DNA of 61,883 nucleotides from Betaproteobacteria bacterium HGW-Betaproteobacteria-6. Lineage in GTDB: Bacteria > Pseudomonadota > Gammaproteobacteria > Burkholderiales > Rhodocyclaceae. The position numbers were made by a program, and so were the translations under genes. Shown in pieces: positions 1-9,064 of this stretch (the stretch's first letter is position 1; every line of letters starts with the position of its first letter). The DNA lies in assembly GCA_002842145.1 (NCBI GenBank), contig PHCF01000014.1:38046-99928 (forward strand). The letters are read 5' to 3'. The notes under the pieces were generated by a model. It worked only from the letters and a program-made list of their open reading frames with translations. It was not told the DNA's origin and made no database searches.

Positions 1-1647
1 CGCTTCAAACGCGCCGATCTGGCCCTTGTGGTCACGCGGACCGCCGTTCCAGGTGGTCGGCACGACGCACTGGTAGTTGTCGATCTTGGTGTCCTTGATG
101 CGGATCCAGTGACCGAGCGCGCCACGCGGGGCTTCGGTGAAACCAGCGCCCATCGCTTCCTTCGGCCAGGTGCTCGGCTCCCATTTTTCGATATTCGCCG
201 TGTTGAGATCGCCAGCCTTGAGGTTGGTCATCAGCTTGTCGAAGAAGTAGGACATCTTGTGCGCCGCCCACTGGCACTCCAGGCCACGCGCCGCGGTGCG
301 GCCCAGTGTCGAGAACAGGGCGGTAACCGGCACGTCGAGCTCCTTGAGCAAGGCATCGACCGGCTCCTTGAATTCCGGGTTCTTCTGGGCGTAGCCGATG
401 ATGTAGCGGGCCAGCGGGCCGACTTCCATGGCGTGGCCGCGCCAGCGCGGGGCCTTGATCCACGAATACTTGCCGCCTTCGTCGAGCTCCTTGATGTTGG
501 TCTTGGTGCCCTTGGTGTTCGGGCCGAGCACGAAGCTCGGTTCGGTCACGCCGTCGAAAGGGTGCAGGCCCTTGGTTTCGTCCGGGTACTTGTACCAGGA
601 GTGGGCGACGAATTCCTGGATCTGCTCCGGGTCCTTGAGGTCGATCTCATGCACCTTTGACAGGTCGCCGTTGATGATGGCGCCGCGCGGCAGCAGCAGA
701 TTGCCGGCCGAATAGTCGTTGGCCTTGTCCGGGATATCGCCATAGGACATGACGTTCTTCGACGACAGGCCACCGCCATGCAACCAGCCCTTGTAGAACT
801 TGGCGATGGCGATCAGGTCGGGGATGTACACCTGCTCGGTGAACTCGATTGAGCGGTCGATGATGCTCTTGACCAGATTGAGCCGCTCCATGTTCACGGC
901 GCCGACCGCCCCCGTGCCTTCCATGTTGATGGCGCAGGGCACGCCGCCGACCAGCCAGTTCGGGTGCGGGTTCTTGCCGCCGAAAATGGTGTGGACCTTG
1001 ACGATTTCCTTCTGGAAATCGAGGGCCTCGAGGTAGTGCGCCACGGCCATCAGGTTGGCTTCGGGCGGCAGCTTGTAGGCCGGGTTGCCCCAGTAGCCGT
1101 TCATGAAGGGGCCGAGCTGGCCGGATTCGACGAACTTCTTGAGGCGGTTCTGGATGTCGCGGAAATAGCCCGGGGACGACAGCGGCCAGCTGGAAATACT
1201 CTGGGCCAGTGCCGAGGTCGCTTTCGGGTCGGCCTTCAGCGCCGACACCACGTCGACCCAGTCGAGCGCATGCAGGTGGTAGAAATGCACCAGATGGTCA
1301 TGCACCTGCAGATTGAGCTGCATGATGTTGCGGATGCTGTTGGCGTTTTCCGGAATCTTGATATTCAGCGCATCCTCGACGGCGCGCACCGAGGTCAGCG
1401 CGTGGGTGCCGGTACACACGCCGCAGATACGCTCAGTGAAGGCCCAGGCGTCACGCGGATCGCGGCCCTTGAGGATGACTTCGAGACCGCGCCACATGGT
1501 GCCGGTGGATACGGCGTTGCGGATGACGTTCTTGTCGTCGAGATTGACTTCCACCCGCAGGTGGCCTTCGATGCGGCAGACCGGGTCGACGACGACGCGC
1601 TTGCCGGAGTTGTCGAGCTTGAAGCCCTGAGTTTCGTAAGCGGCCAT
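1..1647 (-). CDS. hyaB: NiFe hydrogenase large subunit (group 1 uptake type), 3' end cut by window edge
   Basis: Catalytic subunit of a membrane-bound, H2-oxidising NiFe hydrogenase, working with the small subunit encoded just upstream. About 549 residues are visible of a family length near 600; the C-terminal DPCxxC ligand motif lies outside the window. The N-terminal nickel-ligand motif RICGVCTG is present (around position 1425), after the typical opening [15 protein letters not shown]. The ATG at 1647 follows an AGAGGAAAA ribosome site and starts 1 bp after the small-subunit stop, so the two genes are translationally linked. Family assignment is secure. The subgroup (respiratory uptake) is inferred from the small subunit's Tat signal and C-terminal anchor. 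Confidence 0.95.
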   Translation of the reverse strand, partial: MAAYETQGFKLDNSGKRVVVDPVCRIEGHLRVEVNLDDKNVIRNAVSTGTMWRGLEVILKGRDPRDAWAFTERICGVCTGTHALTSVRAVEDALNIKIPENANSIRNIMQLNLQVHDHLVHFYHLHALDWVDVVSALKADPKATSALAQSISSWPLSSPGYFRDIQNRLKKFVESGQLGPFMNGYWGNPAYKLPPEANLMAVAHYLEALDFQKEIVKVHTIFGGKNPHPNWLVGGVPCAINMEGTGAVGAVNMERLNLVKSIIDRSIEFTEQVYIPDLIAIAKFYKGWLHGGGLSSKNVMSYGDIPDKANDYSAGNLLLPRGAIINGDLSKVHEIDLKDPEQIQEFVAHSWYKYPDETKGLHPFDGVTEPSFVLGPNTKGTKTNIKELDEGGKYSWIKAPRWRGHAMEVGPLARYIIGYAQKNPEFKEPVDALLKELDVPVTALFSTLGRTAARGLECQWAAHKMSYFFDKLMTNLKAGDLNTANIEKWEPSTWPKEAMGAGFTEAPRGALGHWIRIKDTKIDNYQCVVPTTWNGGPRDHKGQIGAFEA

Positions 1648-1648
1648 T

Positions 1649-2737
1649 TCAGTTTTCCTCTTGTTTTTCCGGTTGACCGTGGGAAGTGCGCGCCCGGGCC
1701 AGTGCCGAGACAGCGGCGTGGGCGGCGATGGCGGCACCCACCGTGCCGGCGGCGGCCTTGCCGATGGTGTCGGCATTCGCTTCGACGCCGAAAGCCTTGA
1801 TGTCGGTCACCCGGTCGTAGAAGCTGCCCTTGTCCCAGAACCCCTCCTCGGAACAGCCGATACAGCCATGGCCGGACTGCACCGGCCAGCTGACGCCGCC
1901 GTTCCAGCGCATCGACGAGCAGGCGTTGTAGGTGGTCGGCCCCTTGCAGCCCATCTTGTACAGACAGTGGCCCTTGCGCGAACCTTCGTCGTCCCAGGCT
2001 TCGGCGAACTGGCCGGCGTCGAAGTGGCCGCGGCGATAGCACTTGTCGTGGATGCGCTGGCCGTAGAACATCTTCGGACGCCCCTGGCGGTCGAGCTCGG
2101 GGATGCGGTCGAAGGTCAGCATGTAGGTGACGACGCCGGTCATGACTTCGGCAATCGGCGGACACCCCGGGACGTTGATGATCGGCTTGCCGGAAATGAC
2201 TTTATGCACCGGCGTCGCCCGCGTCGGGTTCGGCTTGGCCGCCTGCACGCAACCGTAGGAGGCACAGGCGCCCCAGCTGATGATCGCCTTGGCGTCGGCG
2301 CAGGTTTCCTTGAGCACCTCAACGAAGGGCCGGCCGCCGTGGATGCAGAACATGCCGTCCTCGTTGAGCGGCGGATTGCCTTCGACAGCGACGATGTAGT
2401 TGCCCTTGTACTTCTTCTTGACCTCTTCGATGATCGCCTCGGCCTGGTGGCCGGCCGCAGCCATCAGGGTGTCGTCGTAATCGAGCGAGAGCATCGAGAG
2501 CACGACGTCCTTGGTCAGCGGATGCGCCGAGCGGATGAAGGACTCGGAGCAGCACGTGCATTCCAGGCCGTGTAGCCAGATCACCGGCGTGCGTGCCTTG
2601 GTTTCCAGCGCATGCGCGATGCGCGGCGCTGCGGCGCTGCCCAGCCCGAGCGACGTCGCGGTCAGGCTGCAGAATTTGAGAAAGCTGCGCCGGGTTATCC
2701 CCTGGCGGCGCAGCACTTCATAAAAGGTCTCTGTCAC
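1649..2737 (-). CDS. hyaA: NiFe hydrogenase small subunit, Tat-exported
   Basis: Iron-sulfur electron-transfer subunit of the hydrogenase, about 362 residues. The N-terminus carries a twin-arginine signal ([10 protein letters not shown]), and the proximal-cluster motif LECTCCSES follows. The alanine-rich C-terminus looks like the weak membrane anchor of group 1 enzymes. The frame stays open to a GTG at 2767, but I choose the GTG at 2737. It has a GGGGGA ribosome site 7-8 nt upstream, gives the family-typical start [11 protein letters not shown], and leaves a sensible leader downstream of the sigma-54 promoter at 2784-2798. The last codons contain a degraded copy of the dispersed GGTTGACCGT motif. 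Confidence 0.95.
   Translation of the reverse strand: MTETFYEVLRRQGITRRSFLKFCSLTATSLGLGSAAAPRIAHALETKARTPVIWLHGLECTCCSESFIRSAHPLTKDVVLSMLSLDYDDTLMAAAGHQAEAIIEEVKKKYKGNYIVAVEGNPPLNEDGMFCIHGGRPFVEVLKETCADAKAIISWGACASYGCVQAAKPNPTRATPVHKVISGKPIINVPGCPPIAEVMTGVVTYMLTFDRIPELDRQGRPKMFYGQRIHDKCYRRGHFDAGQFAEAWDDEGSRKGHCLYKMGCKGPTTYNACSSMRWNGGVSWPVQSGHGCIGCSEEGFWDKGSFYDRVTDIKAFGVEANADTIGKAAAGTVGAAIAAHAAVSALARARTSHGQPEKQEEN
1660..1690 (+). repeat. Dispersed GGTYGACCGTAGCA motif, degraded copy
   Basis: Reads TTTTTCCGGTTGACCGT followed by GGGA instead of AGCA. It lies at the 3' end of the hydrogenase small-subunit gene (residues GQPEKQ). The T-tract and left half are intact and the right end is lost. Confidence 0.5.
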
Positions 2738-2783
2738 TGGTATGTCCCCCGTTGGTTTTGTTGCCACGTAGGGGAACTGCTAC

Positions 2784-2798
2784 GCAAAGCATGTGCCA
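2784..2798 (-). promoter_or_regulatory. sigma-54 (-24/-12) promoter of the hydrogenase operon
   Basis: The minus strand reads TGGCACATGCTTTGC, an exact match to the invariant parts of the sigma-54 consensus TGGCAC-N5-TTGC. Transcription would start near 2772, about 35 nt before the GTG at 2737. Hydrogenase operons of related proteobacteria are commonly activated by an NtrC-type regulator (HoxA/HupR) with sigma-54. The activator gene is not in the window. Confidence 0.8.
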
Positions 2799-2990
2799 TA
2801 CACAGCCATTGATCGAATTATCGAATGGAATCAAGAGTCTCGGTGCCGCCACCCGGGCAACGGCAAAACATCGGAAGGAAGAACAAATGGTTAGAACAAG
2901 TCCATGATGGAAAGCAAGCTTCCATGCTCCGTTGCCCTGCGGGTTTGACCCCCATCAATCAGCAACAGGAAGAATTCGTTCTAGAATCCG

Positions 2991-5900
2991 GTGATGAAAC
3001 GAAAACGCGCAGTCCGAGTCGTCGAACTGATTTCCTGCCAAAGCGATCGGGTCGAACCCGGCCTCAGCCTGCGCGAGGTCGCTTCGCGCATGCTGGCCGC
3101 CAAGGTTTCGGCGGTCATCGTCGTCGAGTCGGGCGCCATTCTCGGCATCATCACCGAGCGTGACATCGTGCGCGCCATGCGTCAGCGCCGGTCACCGGAG
3201 CAGACTGCCCGCGACATCATGAGCAGCCCGGTGCATAGCGTACCGGCCGCCACGCCTTTCCAGCAGGCCTACCGTCAGGCCGTCAGTTTCGGCATCCGTC
3301 GCATCGTGGTCACCGACGAGGCAGGCCTGCCCCTCGGTATCGTCAGCGAATCGGATTTTCGCAAACATCTCGGCCCCGATTTTTTCCTGCAGCTCAACAG
3401 TACCGACACGCTGATGGAACGCACCTTTCCGCGGCTGCCGGCTACCGCCAGCCTGGAAGATGCCCTGGCGGCGATGGAGTCCGTCGGTGCCAGCTGCATT
3501 TTTGTCATCGATGGCCGGCGGCCGCTCGGCATCGTCACCGAACACGACATCGTTCGCTTCTTTCTCGATGACCCGCACAGCCCGACCCTGGGCCAGGTCA
3601 TGTCCTGGCCGGCCGTCTGTATCCATTTCGACCGCCCGCTGGCCGAAGCCGCGCAACTCATGGTCGATCACGACATCCGCCATCTGGCGGTCGTCGACGA
3701 CGCCGGCAATCTGGTCGGCCTGCTTTCCGAACATACGCTGATCAGCCCGCTCAGCCTCGGACAGGACAACGCGCTCGGCGAGCAACAATCGATGCTGCGT
3801 TCACGCGAGCGAATTGCCGAGGAAACGACCCGCAACGAACGCTACCAGCGTGCCCTGCTCGACAACTTTCCCTTCCTGGTCTGGCTCAAGGACACCGAAT
3901 CGCGCTTTCTGACCACCAACCGGGCCTTTGCCGAAAGCGTCGATCTGCCCAACACCAGCGCTATCGTCGGCAAGAGCGATCTTGATTTCTGGCCTGCCGA
4001 CATGGCCGGGCGTTTCCGGGCCGACGATGCAGAAGTCATGGCCTCGCGACAAAACAAGGTCGTCGTCGAACCGATCATCATCAAGGGCCAGACGGTCTGG
4101 CACGAAACCTACAAGGCCCCGGTCGTCGGCGACGACGGTACGCTGCTCGGCACCGTCGGCTTTGCCCGCGACATCTCGGCGCGCCGACGCAGCGAAAATG
4201 CCGAGCATCTCCGCAACGCCGCACTGGCGGCCATGATCAGCGGCGATTCGTTGTTCACCGCCCTCGAATTGCTGGTCAAGTCGATCGAGGCAGAGATGCC
4301 GGATTGGCGCTGCGCGATCATGCTCAGCGACGAAACCGGCGAACACCTGAACCTCGGCGCCGCCCCCAGCCTGCCTGCCGAGCACGCCGCCGCCATCGAC
4401 GGCATGCCCATCAGCGAAGGCATCGGCTCCTGCTGCGCGGCGGCGACGACCCGGCAACGCGTCGTCGTCGAAAACATCTTCAACCATCCCTGCTCCGCTG
4501 CCCCCCACGAACTGCCCCGCCTGGGCGACTTCGCCGCCTGCTGGTCAGACCCCATCATCGGGCGCGACGGCCTGTTGCTCGGCACCTTCGCGGCCTATCA
4601 CCGCGTCCCGGCCCGCCCGCAGGAACGCGACCTTGGATTTCTGACCCAGGGCTGCCAGCTTGCCGCGCTGCTCATCGACCACCAACACCGCACGCAGGAA
4701 CTGGGAAAGAGCCTGGAAACCTTCCATGGCATTTTCAACAGTGTCAGCGAAGCACTCTTCATTCAGGCTGAAGACGGCACTTTTCTCGACGTCAACACCG
4801 TTGCCGAGCAGCTTTCCGGCATGTCGCGCGAGCAGTTGATCGGCCTGCACCACAGCACAATGATCCAGCCCGGGCTGACCGATGCGGCCAGCGTCGACCG
4901 GTACATTGCCGCCACCCTGGCCGGCCAACCGAAAACCTTTGAAATCCTTGGCAAGGACAGTTCCGGCCGTATCTTCCCGGTCGAAGTCCGCCTGCATGCT
5001 TCCCGATACTTCGGCCGTCCAGCCGTCATCGCCTCGGCCATCGATATCTCGGAACGCAAGAACGCCGAGTTGGCCCTCGAAATCGAGCACGACATCGCCC
5101 AGGCACTGGCCGCTGGACAACAACGCGACGCCGTGCTGCAGGCGCTGCTCGAGGCCACCCTGCGCTTTCCCGACATCGATGCCGGCTGCCTGCACTGGCG
5201 GGAAGCCGATGGCAGTTACCGTCTGCTCGCCCACGCCGGCGTTTCCGACGAGTTCGCCGAGCAGCTGGCCCGACTCGAGGCCGACAGTCCCTTCGCCCAA
5301 CTGGCCGAGGGCGGTGGAACAGTCTGCAATTGCCGGAAGGCAAGCGATCATTGCGCCGACCAGGGCATCCTCGACAGCTCTGCCTTCACCCAGGAAGGAC
5401 TGAGCTGCCTGGCGACCCTGCCCATCATGCTGGCTGGCCAGCCAGCCGCCGGGATCACACTGGGCAGTCGGCAGCCAACCGGCATCCTGGCCTCGACGCT
5501 GCGTTCGCTCGATGTACTGGGCAGCCATTTCAGCCAGACCTTGCTGCAACTCGCAGCCCAGGAAGAATCCCGTCGTCTGCAACAAAACCTCAGCGGTTTG
5601 TTCGACGCGCTGACCGATTTCATTTTCATCCTCGACGAAAACGGTCGCATCCAGCACTACAACCGGGCCGTGGCTGACGGTCTCGGTTACGGCCCCGACA
5701 AACTGCTCGGTCAGCCGATTGCTACGGTCAACCCGGAAAATCTGCGAAAAATCGCCAATGACAGCATGATCGACGTCGTCGCCGGTCGCCGCATCAGCTG
5801 CCCGCTCCCCATCCTGCACGCCAATGGCGAGCAGATCATGATCGAAATGCGCATCACCCATGGCTATTGGAACGGCCTCCCGGCGCTGATCGTCACCTCG

Positions 5901-8012
5901 CAGGACATCACCGAGCGCCTCGCCGCCGAAGAACGCCAGCAACTGGCCGCCAGCGTCTTCGACAACGCCCACGAAGGGATCATGATCACCGACGCGAGAG
6001 GGCGCATCGTCGAGGTCAATTCAACCTTCAGCGAACTGACCGGCTACCCGCGCGACGAAGCCATCGGCGAGACCCCGGACCTGCTCAAGTCGGGACATCA
6101 CGACCCAGCGTTTTACGCTGAAATGTGGAAAAAGATTGGCGAGGATGGCTATTGGCGCGGCGAAATCTGGAACCGCAAGAAGTCCGGCGAAATTTTCGTT
6201 GAGCTGCTCACCATCTCGACCGTCCGCAACCGGAACGGCGAGATCGCCAATTTCGTCGCCATTTTTTCCGACATCACGGTCATCAAGCAGCACCAGCAGC
6301 GCCTCGAGCACCTTGCCCATTACGATGCGCTGACCCAGTTGCCCAACCGCATGCTGCTCGGCGACCGGCTTCAGCTGGCCATGGCTCAGACCGAGCGCAG
6401 CGGAAAGATGCTGGCCATCTGCTACCTCGACCTCGACAACTTCAAGCCGATCAACGACCAGTTCGGCCACTCGGCTGGCGACTTCCTGCTCATCGAAGTC
6501 GCCCAGCGTCTCAAGACCTGCGTCCGCGCCGGCGACACGGTGTCACGCCTGGGCGGCGACGAGTTCGTGCTGCTCGTTTCCAACCTCGCCGACCTGCACG
6601 AATGCGACTACGCTGTCAGCCGCATCATCAGCGCACTGACCCAGCCCTTCCGCATTTCCGAGCACAACATCACGATTTCGGCGAGCATCGGCGTCACCCT
6701 CTACCCGCACGACGGCTCCGATGCCGACACCCTGCTCCGCCATGCCGACCAGGCGATGTATGCCGCCAAGCAGGGCGGACGCAATCGCCATCACCTGTTC
6801 GATCCGGAAAACGACCGGCGCTCCCGCGTTCGCCGGGAAGAGCTCCTGCGCATCCGGGAAGGGATGGCCCGCGGCGAGTTCGAACTCTATTTCCAGCCCA
6901 AGGTGAACATGCGCAAGGGCAGCGTTACCGGCGCCGAAGCGCTGATCCGCTGGCAACACCCCGAGGAAGGACTGCTCCTGCCTGGCCGCTTCCTGCCCAG
7001 CATCGAGGACAGCGAACTGGATGTCGAATTGGGCGACTGGGTCATCCAGGAAGCGCTGCGCCAGATGGAGGATTGGCACACCCAGGGGGTCGACCTGCCG
7101 GTCAGCATCAACATTTCCGGCAAGCATCTACTGCATGAAGGATTTTCCCGGCGCCTGGCCGAACTGCTCGCCGCCCACCCGAATCTGGCCCCCGACCTGA
7201 TCGAGCTTGAAGTACTCGAAACCGCGGCGCTTGAAGACATGGCCAGTGTCGCCGAACTGTTCGGCGAATGCCGGCGCCTCGGTGTCAGTTTCGCACTCGA
7301 CGATTTCGGCACCGGCTATTCGTCGCTGACCTACTTCCGCCAATTGCCGGCCGACGTGCTCAAGATCGACCAGTCCTTCATCCGCAACATGCTCGACGAC
7401 GCCGACGATCTGGCCATCGTCGAAGGCGTCATCGGACTGACCCAGGCTTTCCGTCGCCAGGTCATCGCCGAGGGGGTCGAAACCGTCGAGCATGGCCTCG
7501 TCCTCCTGCTCCTCGGCTGCGATATGGCGCAAGGTTTCGGCATCGCCCACCCGATGCCGGCTAAGCTTCTGCCCGAATGGATCAGGCAATTCAAACCGGA
7601 TGAACTTTGGGGGCTGGCCACGGCCTTCAAATGGTCACACGAGGATTTGCCCATGCTGATCGCCGATGTCGACCACAGCCGCTGGAGAAAATCCCTGTAT
7701 GCCTACCTCGACGACACAACCGGTGCCATCCGTCCGCCCGAACTCGACCACCATCAATGCCGTTTCGGCCGCTGGTACTACAGCCAGGACGGGCAGCGCT
7801 ATGCCGGGGCCGAGGCGTTCCGGACACTGGCAGACCTGCACGCGACGCTTCACGACCTCGGTGGCCAGCTACGCCAGTGTCACGATGCAGGCGAAAAAGG
7901 CGCCATCGAGGCCTTGAAACAGGAGTTCGAACAGCAGAACGCCAGACTGACCGAGTGTATTCAGCAGATTCAGGCCGAAGTGCTGATGAACGCTCAGACC
8001 AGCAAGCGATAG
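2991..8012 (+). CDS. Multisensor CBS-PAS-GAF diguanylate cyclase/phosphodiesterase with C-terminal zinc-binding CZB domain
   Basis: A 1673-residue cyclic-di-GMP enzyme with no membrane segment, so probably cytoplasmic. Domains in order: four CBS motifs (about 24-61, 88-128, 152-190, 213-250), PAS (from 284), GAF (from 407), PAS (from 578), GAF (from 698), PAS (from 863), PAS (from 983), GGDEF (from 1110), EAL (about 1280-1530) and a CZB module. GGDEF is intact at 1188-1192 with the inhibitory RxxD site at 1179-1182. The EAL motif is intact (E1316) and DDFGTGYSSL is present, so both activities are possible. The CZB signature HxxCxFGxW starts at H1587 with C1590. CBS pairs usually bind adenine nucleotides, and CZB binds zinc. 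Start is GTG 2991 or ATG 2994, neither with a strong ribosome site. Its 3' end overlaps the convergent oxyR by 19 bp. Confidence 0.93.
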   Translation: MMKRKRAVRVVELISCQSDRVEPGLSLREVASRMLAAKVSAVIVVESGAILGIITERDIVRAMRQRRSPEQTARDIMSSPVHSVPAATPFQQAYRQAVSFGIRRIVVTDEAGLPLGIVSESDFRKHLGPDFFLQLNSTDTLMERTFPRLPATASLEDALAAMESVGASCIFVIDGRRPLGIVTEHDIVRFFLDDPHSPTLGQVMSWPAVCIHFDRPLAEAAQLMVDHDIRHLAVVDDAGNLVGLLSEHTLISPLSLGQDNALGEQQSMLRSRERIAEETTRNERYQRALLDNFPFLVWLKDTESRFLTTNRAFAESVDLPNTSAIVGKSDLDFWPADMAGRFRADDAEVMASRQNKVVVEPIIIKGQTVWHETYKAPVVGDDGTLLGTVGFARDISARRRSENAEHLRNAALAAMISGDSLFTALELLVKSIEAEMPDWRCAIMLSDETGEHLNLGAAPSLPAEHAAAIDGMPISEGIGSCCAAATTRQRVVVENIFNHPCSAAPHELPRLGDFAACWSDPIIGRDGLLLGTFAAYHRVPARPQERDLGFLTQGCQLAALLIDHQHRTQELGKSLETFHGIFNSVSEALFIQAEDGTFLDVNTVAEQLSGMSREQLIGLHHSTMIQPGLTDAASVDRYIAATLAGQPKTFEILGKDSSGRIFPVEVRLHASRYFGRPAVIASAIDISERKNAELALEIEHDIAQALAAGQQRDAVLQALLEATLRFPDIDAGCLHWREADGSYRLLAHAGVSDEFAEQLARLEADSPFAQLAEGGGTVCNCRKASDHCADQGILDSSAFTQEGLSCLATLPIMLAGQPAAGITLGSRQPTGILASTLRSLDVLGSHFSQTLLQLAAQEESRRLQQNLSGLFDALTDFIFILDENGRIQHYNRAVADGLGYGPDKLLGQPIATVNPENLRKIANDSMIDVVAGRRISCPLPILHANGEQIMIEMRITHGYWNGLPALIVTSQDITERLAAEERQQLAASVFDNAHEGIMITDARGRIVEVNSTFSELTGYPRDEAIGETPDLLKSGHHDPAFYAEMWKKIGEDGYWRGEIWNRKKSGEIFVELLTISTVRNRNGEIANFVAIFSDITVIKQHQQRLEHLAHYDALTQLPNRMLLGDRLQLAMAQTERSGKMLAICYLDLDNFKPINDQFGHSAGDFLLIEVAQRLKTCVRAGDTVSRLGGDEFVLLVSNLADLHECDYAVSRIISALTQPFRISEHNITISASIGVTLYPHDGSDADTLLRHADQAMYAAKQGGRNRHHLFDPENDRRSRVRREELLRIREGMARGEFELYFQPKVNMRKGSVTGAEALIRWQHPEEGLLLPGRFLPSIEDSELDVELGDWVIQEALRQMEDWHTQGVDLPVSINISGKHLLHEGFSRRLAELLAAHPNLAPDLIELEVLETAALEDMASVAELFGECRRLGVSFALDDFGTGYSSLTYFRQLPADVLKIDQSFIRNMLDDADDLAIVEGVIGLTQAFRRQVIAEGVETVEHGLVLLLLGCDMAQGFGIAHPMPAKLLPEWIRQFKPDELWGLATAFKWSHEDLPMLIADVDHSRWRKSLYAYLDDTTGAIRPPELDHHQCRFGRWYYSQDGQRYAGAEAFRTLADLHATLHDLGGQLRQCHDAGEKGAIEALKQEFEQQNARLTECIQQIQAEVLMNAQTSKR
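5717..5756 (-). repeat. Dispersed motif copy inside the multisensor gene
   Basis: The minus strand reads GGCGATTTTT, a spacer, then TTTTCCGGGTTGACCGTAGC followed by AATC. The core GACCGTAGCA is exact. It encodes part of the third PAS domain (IATVNPENLRKIA). Confidence 0.75.
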
Positions 8013-8899
8013 GCCGGCGAACATAGCCCCCGCACGGCATCGAGCAAGGCCTCGATGGCCTTCGGCCGGACGAAACCCGGTCGCCAGGCCAACGCCACCC
8101 GGCGCGCCGGCGTCGGCTCCTTGAAGGGAATGACGCTGATCATGTCGTTGCTGTAAGGATGCCCCAGCGCACTGTCCGGCAACACGGAAACCCCTAGCCC
8201 CGAAGCCACCATGCAGCGGATGGTACCGATCGAATGGCCGAGCCGGACGTCGGTTTCCGGGCTGCTGACCTGGGGACAGGCGCCCAGCACCTGATCGCGG
8301 AAGCAGTTGCCAGCCTTCAGCAATAGCACCTCATCGCCGGCCACGTCCTCGGGGGCGATCCATTCCCTGCTCTCCCATGGATGGCCGCGCGGCACGACCA
8401 CCTTGAAGGATTCGTCGTAGATAGCCCGGGTCAACACCCCCGGCACATCGAAGGGCAGGGCAATGATCACGACGTCGACTTCGTTGTCGTGCCGCATGTC
8501 GGCCAGTGTCGCCGTCATGTTCTCCTCGATGGCGAGCGGCATGGCCGGCGCCACCACTTTCAGGGAATGTATGAGCTGCGGCAGCAAATAGGGCCCGATG
8601 GTGTGAATGACACCGAGCCGCAATGGCCCCTCCAACTGGTCCCGGCCAAGCATGGCCACCTGTCGGACTTTCTCGGCCTCGCCAAGCGCCAGCTTGGCCT
8701 GCTCGACCACCTTGAGGCCAACTCCACTCGGACTGACAAAGCCCTTGCCACGCTCGAACAGTTGCACGCCAAATTCGTCCTCCAGGCGGGCGATCGCCAC
8801 GCTCAGGGTCGGCTGGCTGACCGAACAGTGCTCCGCCGCCCGGCTGAAATTACCCTCCTGAGCCAAAGCGACGATATAGCGCAACTCGGTTAAGGTCAT
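7994..8899 (-). CDS. oxyR: OxyR-type LysR-family peroxide sensor
   Basis: Hydrogen-peroxide-sensing transcription activator. It has an N-terminal LysR winged helix (FSRAAEHCSVSQPTLSVAIARLE) and a regulatory domain with the redox pair C199 and C208 in GNCFRDQVLGAC. With the ATG at 8899 these cysteines fall exactly on the E. coli OxyR numbers, and that start has a GGAGAG site 6 nt upstream; the frame is open a few codons further. It is divergent from a cytochrome c peroxidase gene, and the spacer contains an OxyR-like operator, so it probably controls that gene and itself. Its 3' end overlaps the convergent multisensor gene. Confidence 0.95.
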   Translation of the reverse strand: MTLTELRYIVALAQEGNFSRAAEHCSVSQPTLSVAIARLEDEFGVQLFERGKGFVSPSGVGLKVVEQAKLALGEAEKVRQVAMLGRDQLEGPLRLGVIHTIGPYLLPQLIHSLKVVAPAMPLAIEENMTATLADMRHDNEVDVVIIALPFDVPGVLTRAIYDESFKVVVPRGHPWESREWIAPEDVAGDEVLLLKAGNCFRDQVLGACPQVSSPETDVRLGHSIGTIRCMVASGLGVSVLPDSALGHPYSNDMISVIPFKEPTPARRVALAWRPGFVRPKAIEALLDAVRGLCSPAYRLLV

Positions 8900-8945
8900 T
8901 GCTGCTCTCCATTTCAAATACGAGGGGCTAATGCCCCTTCTAGCT

Positions 8946-8982
8946 ATAGGGAATAGCTATAGTCACCATAATCAAACCCATA
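8946..8982. promoter_or_regulatory. OxyR-type operator between oxyR and the peroxidase gene
   Basis: The sequence shows ATAG-N7-CTAT-N7-ATAA-N7-CATA, i.e. four tetranucleotide contacts at 11-bp spacing as in the OxyR consensus ATAG-N7-CTAT-N7-ATAG-N7-CTAT. Two contacts are exact and the distal two are partial. It lies 46 bp upstream of the oxyR start. Confidence 0.75.
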
Positions 8983-8989
8983 AAAATCA

Positions 8990-9003
8990 TTGACTTGGAT
9001 CAA
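8990..9003. promoter_or_regulatory. FNR/CRP-family (anaerobox) site upstream of cytochrome c peroxidase
   Basis: TTGAC-TTGG-ATCAA, a near-perfect FNR/ANR box (TTGAT-N4-ATCAA). If it acts at -41.5, transcription would start near 9038, which leaves about 27 nt of leader before the ATG at 9065. FNR-type control of bacterial di-haem peroxidases is well known. The regulator itself is not in the window. Confidence 0.75.
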
Positions 9004-9064
9004 TACTAGCATACGCCCCGAGGGGAAAATCGACCATCAATTTTTTTACCAAGGGAGCTAAACG

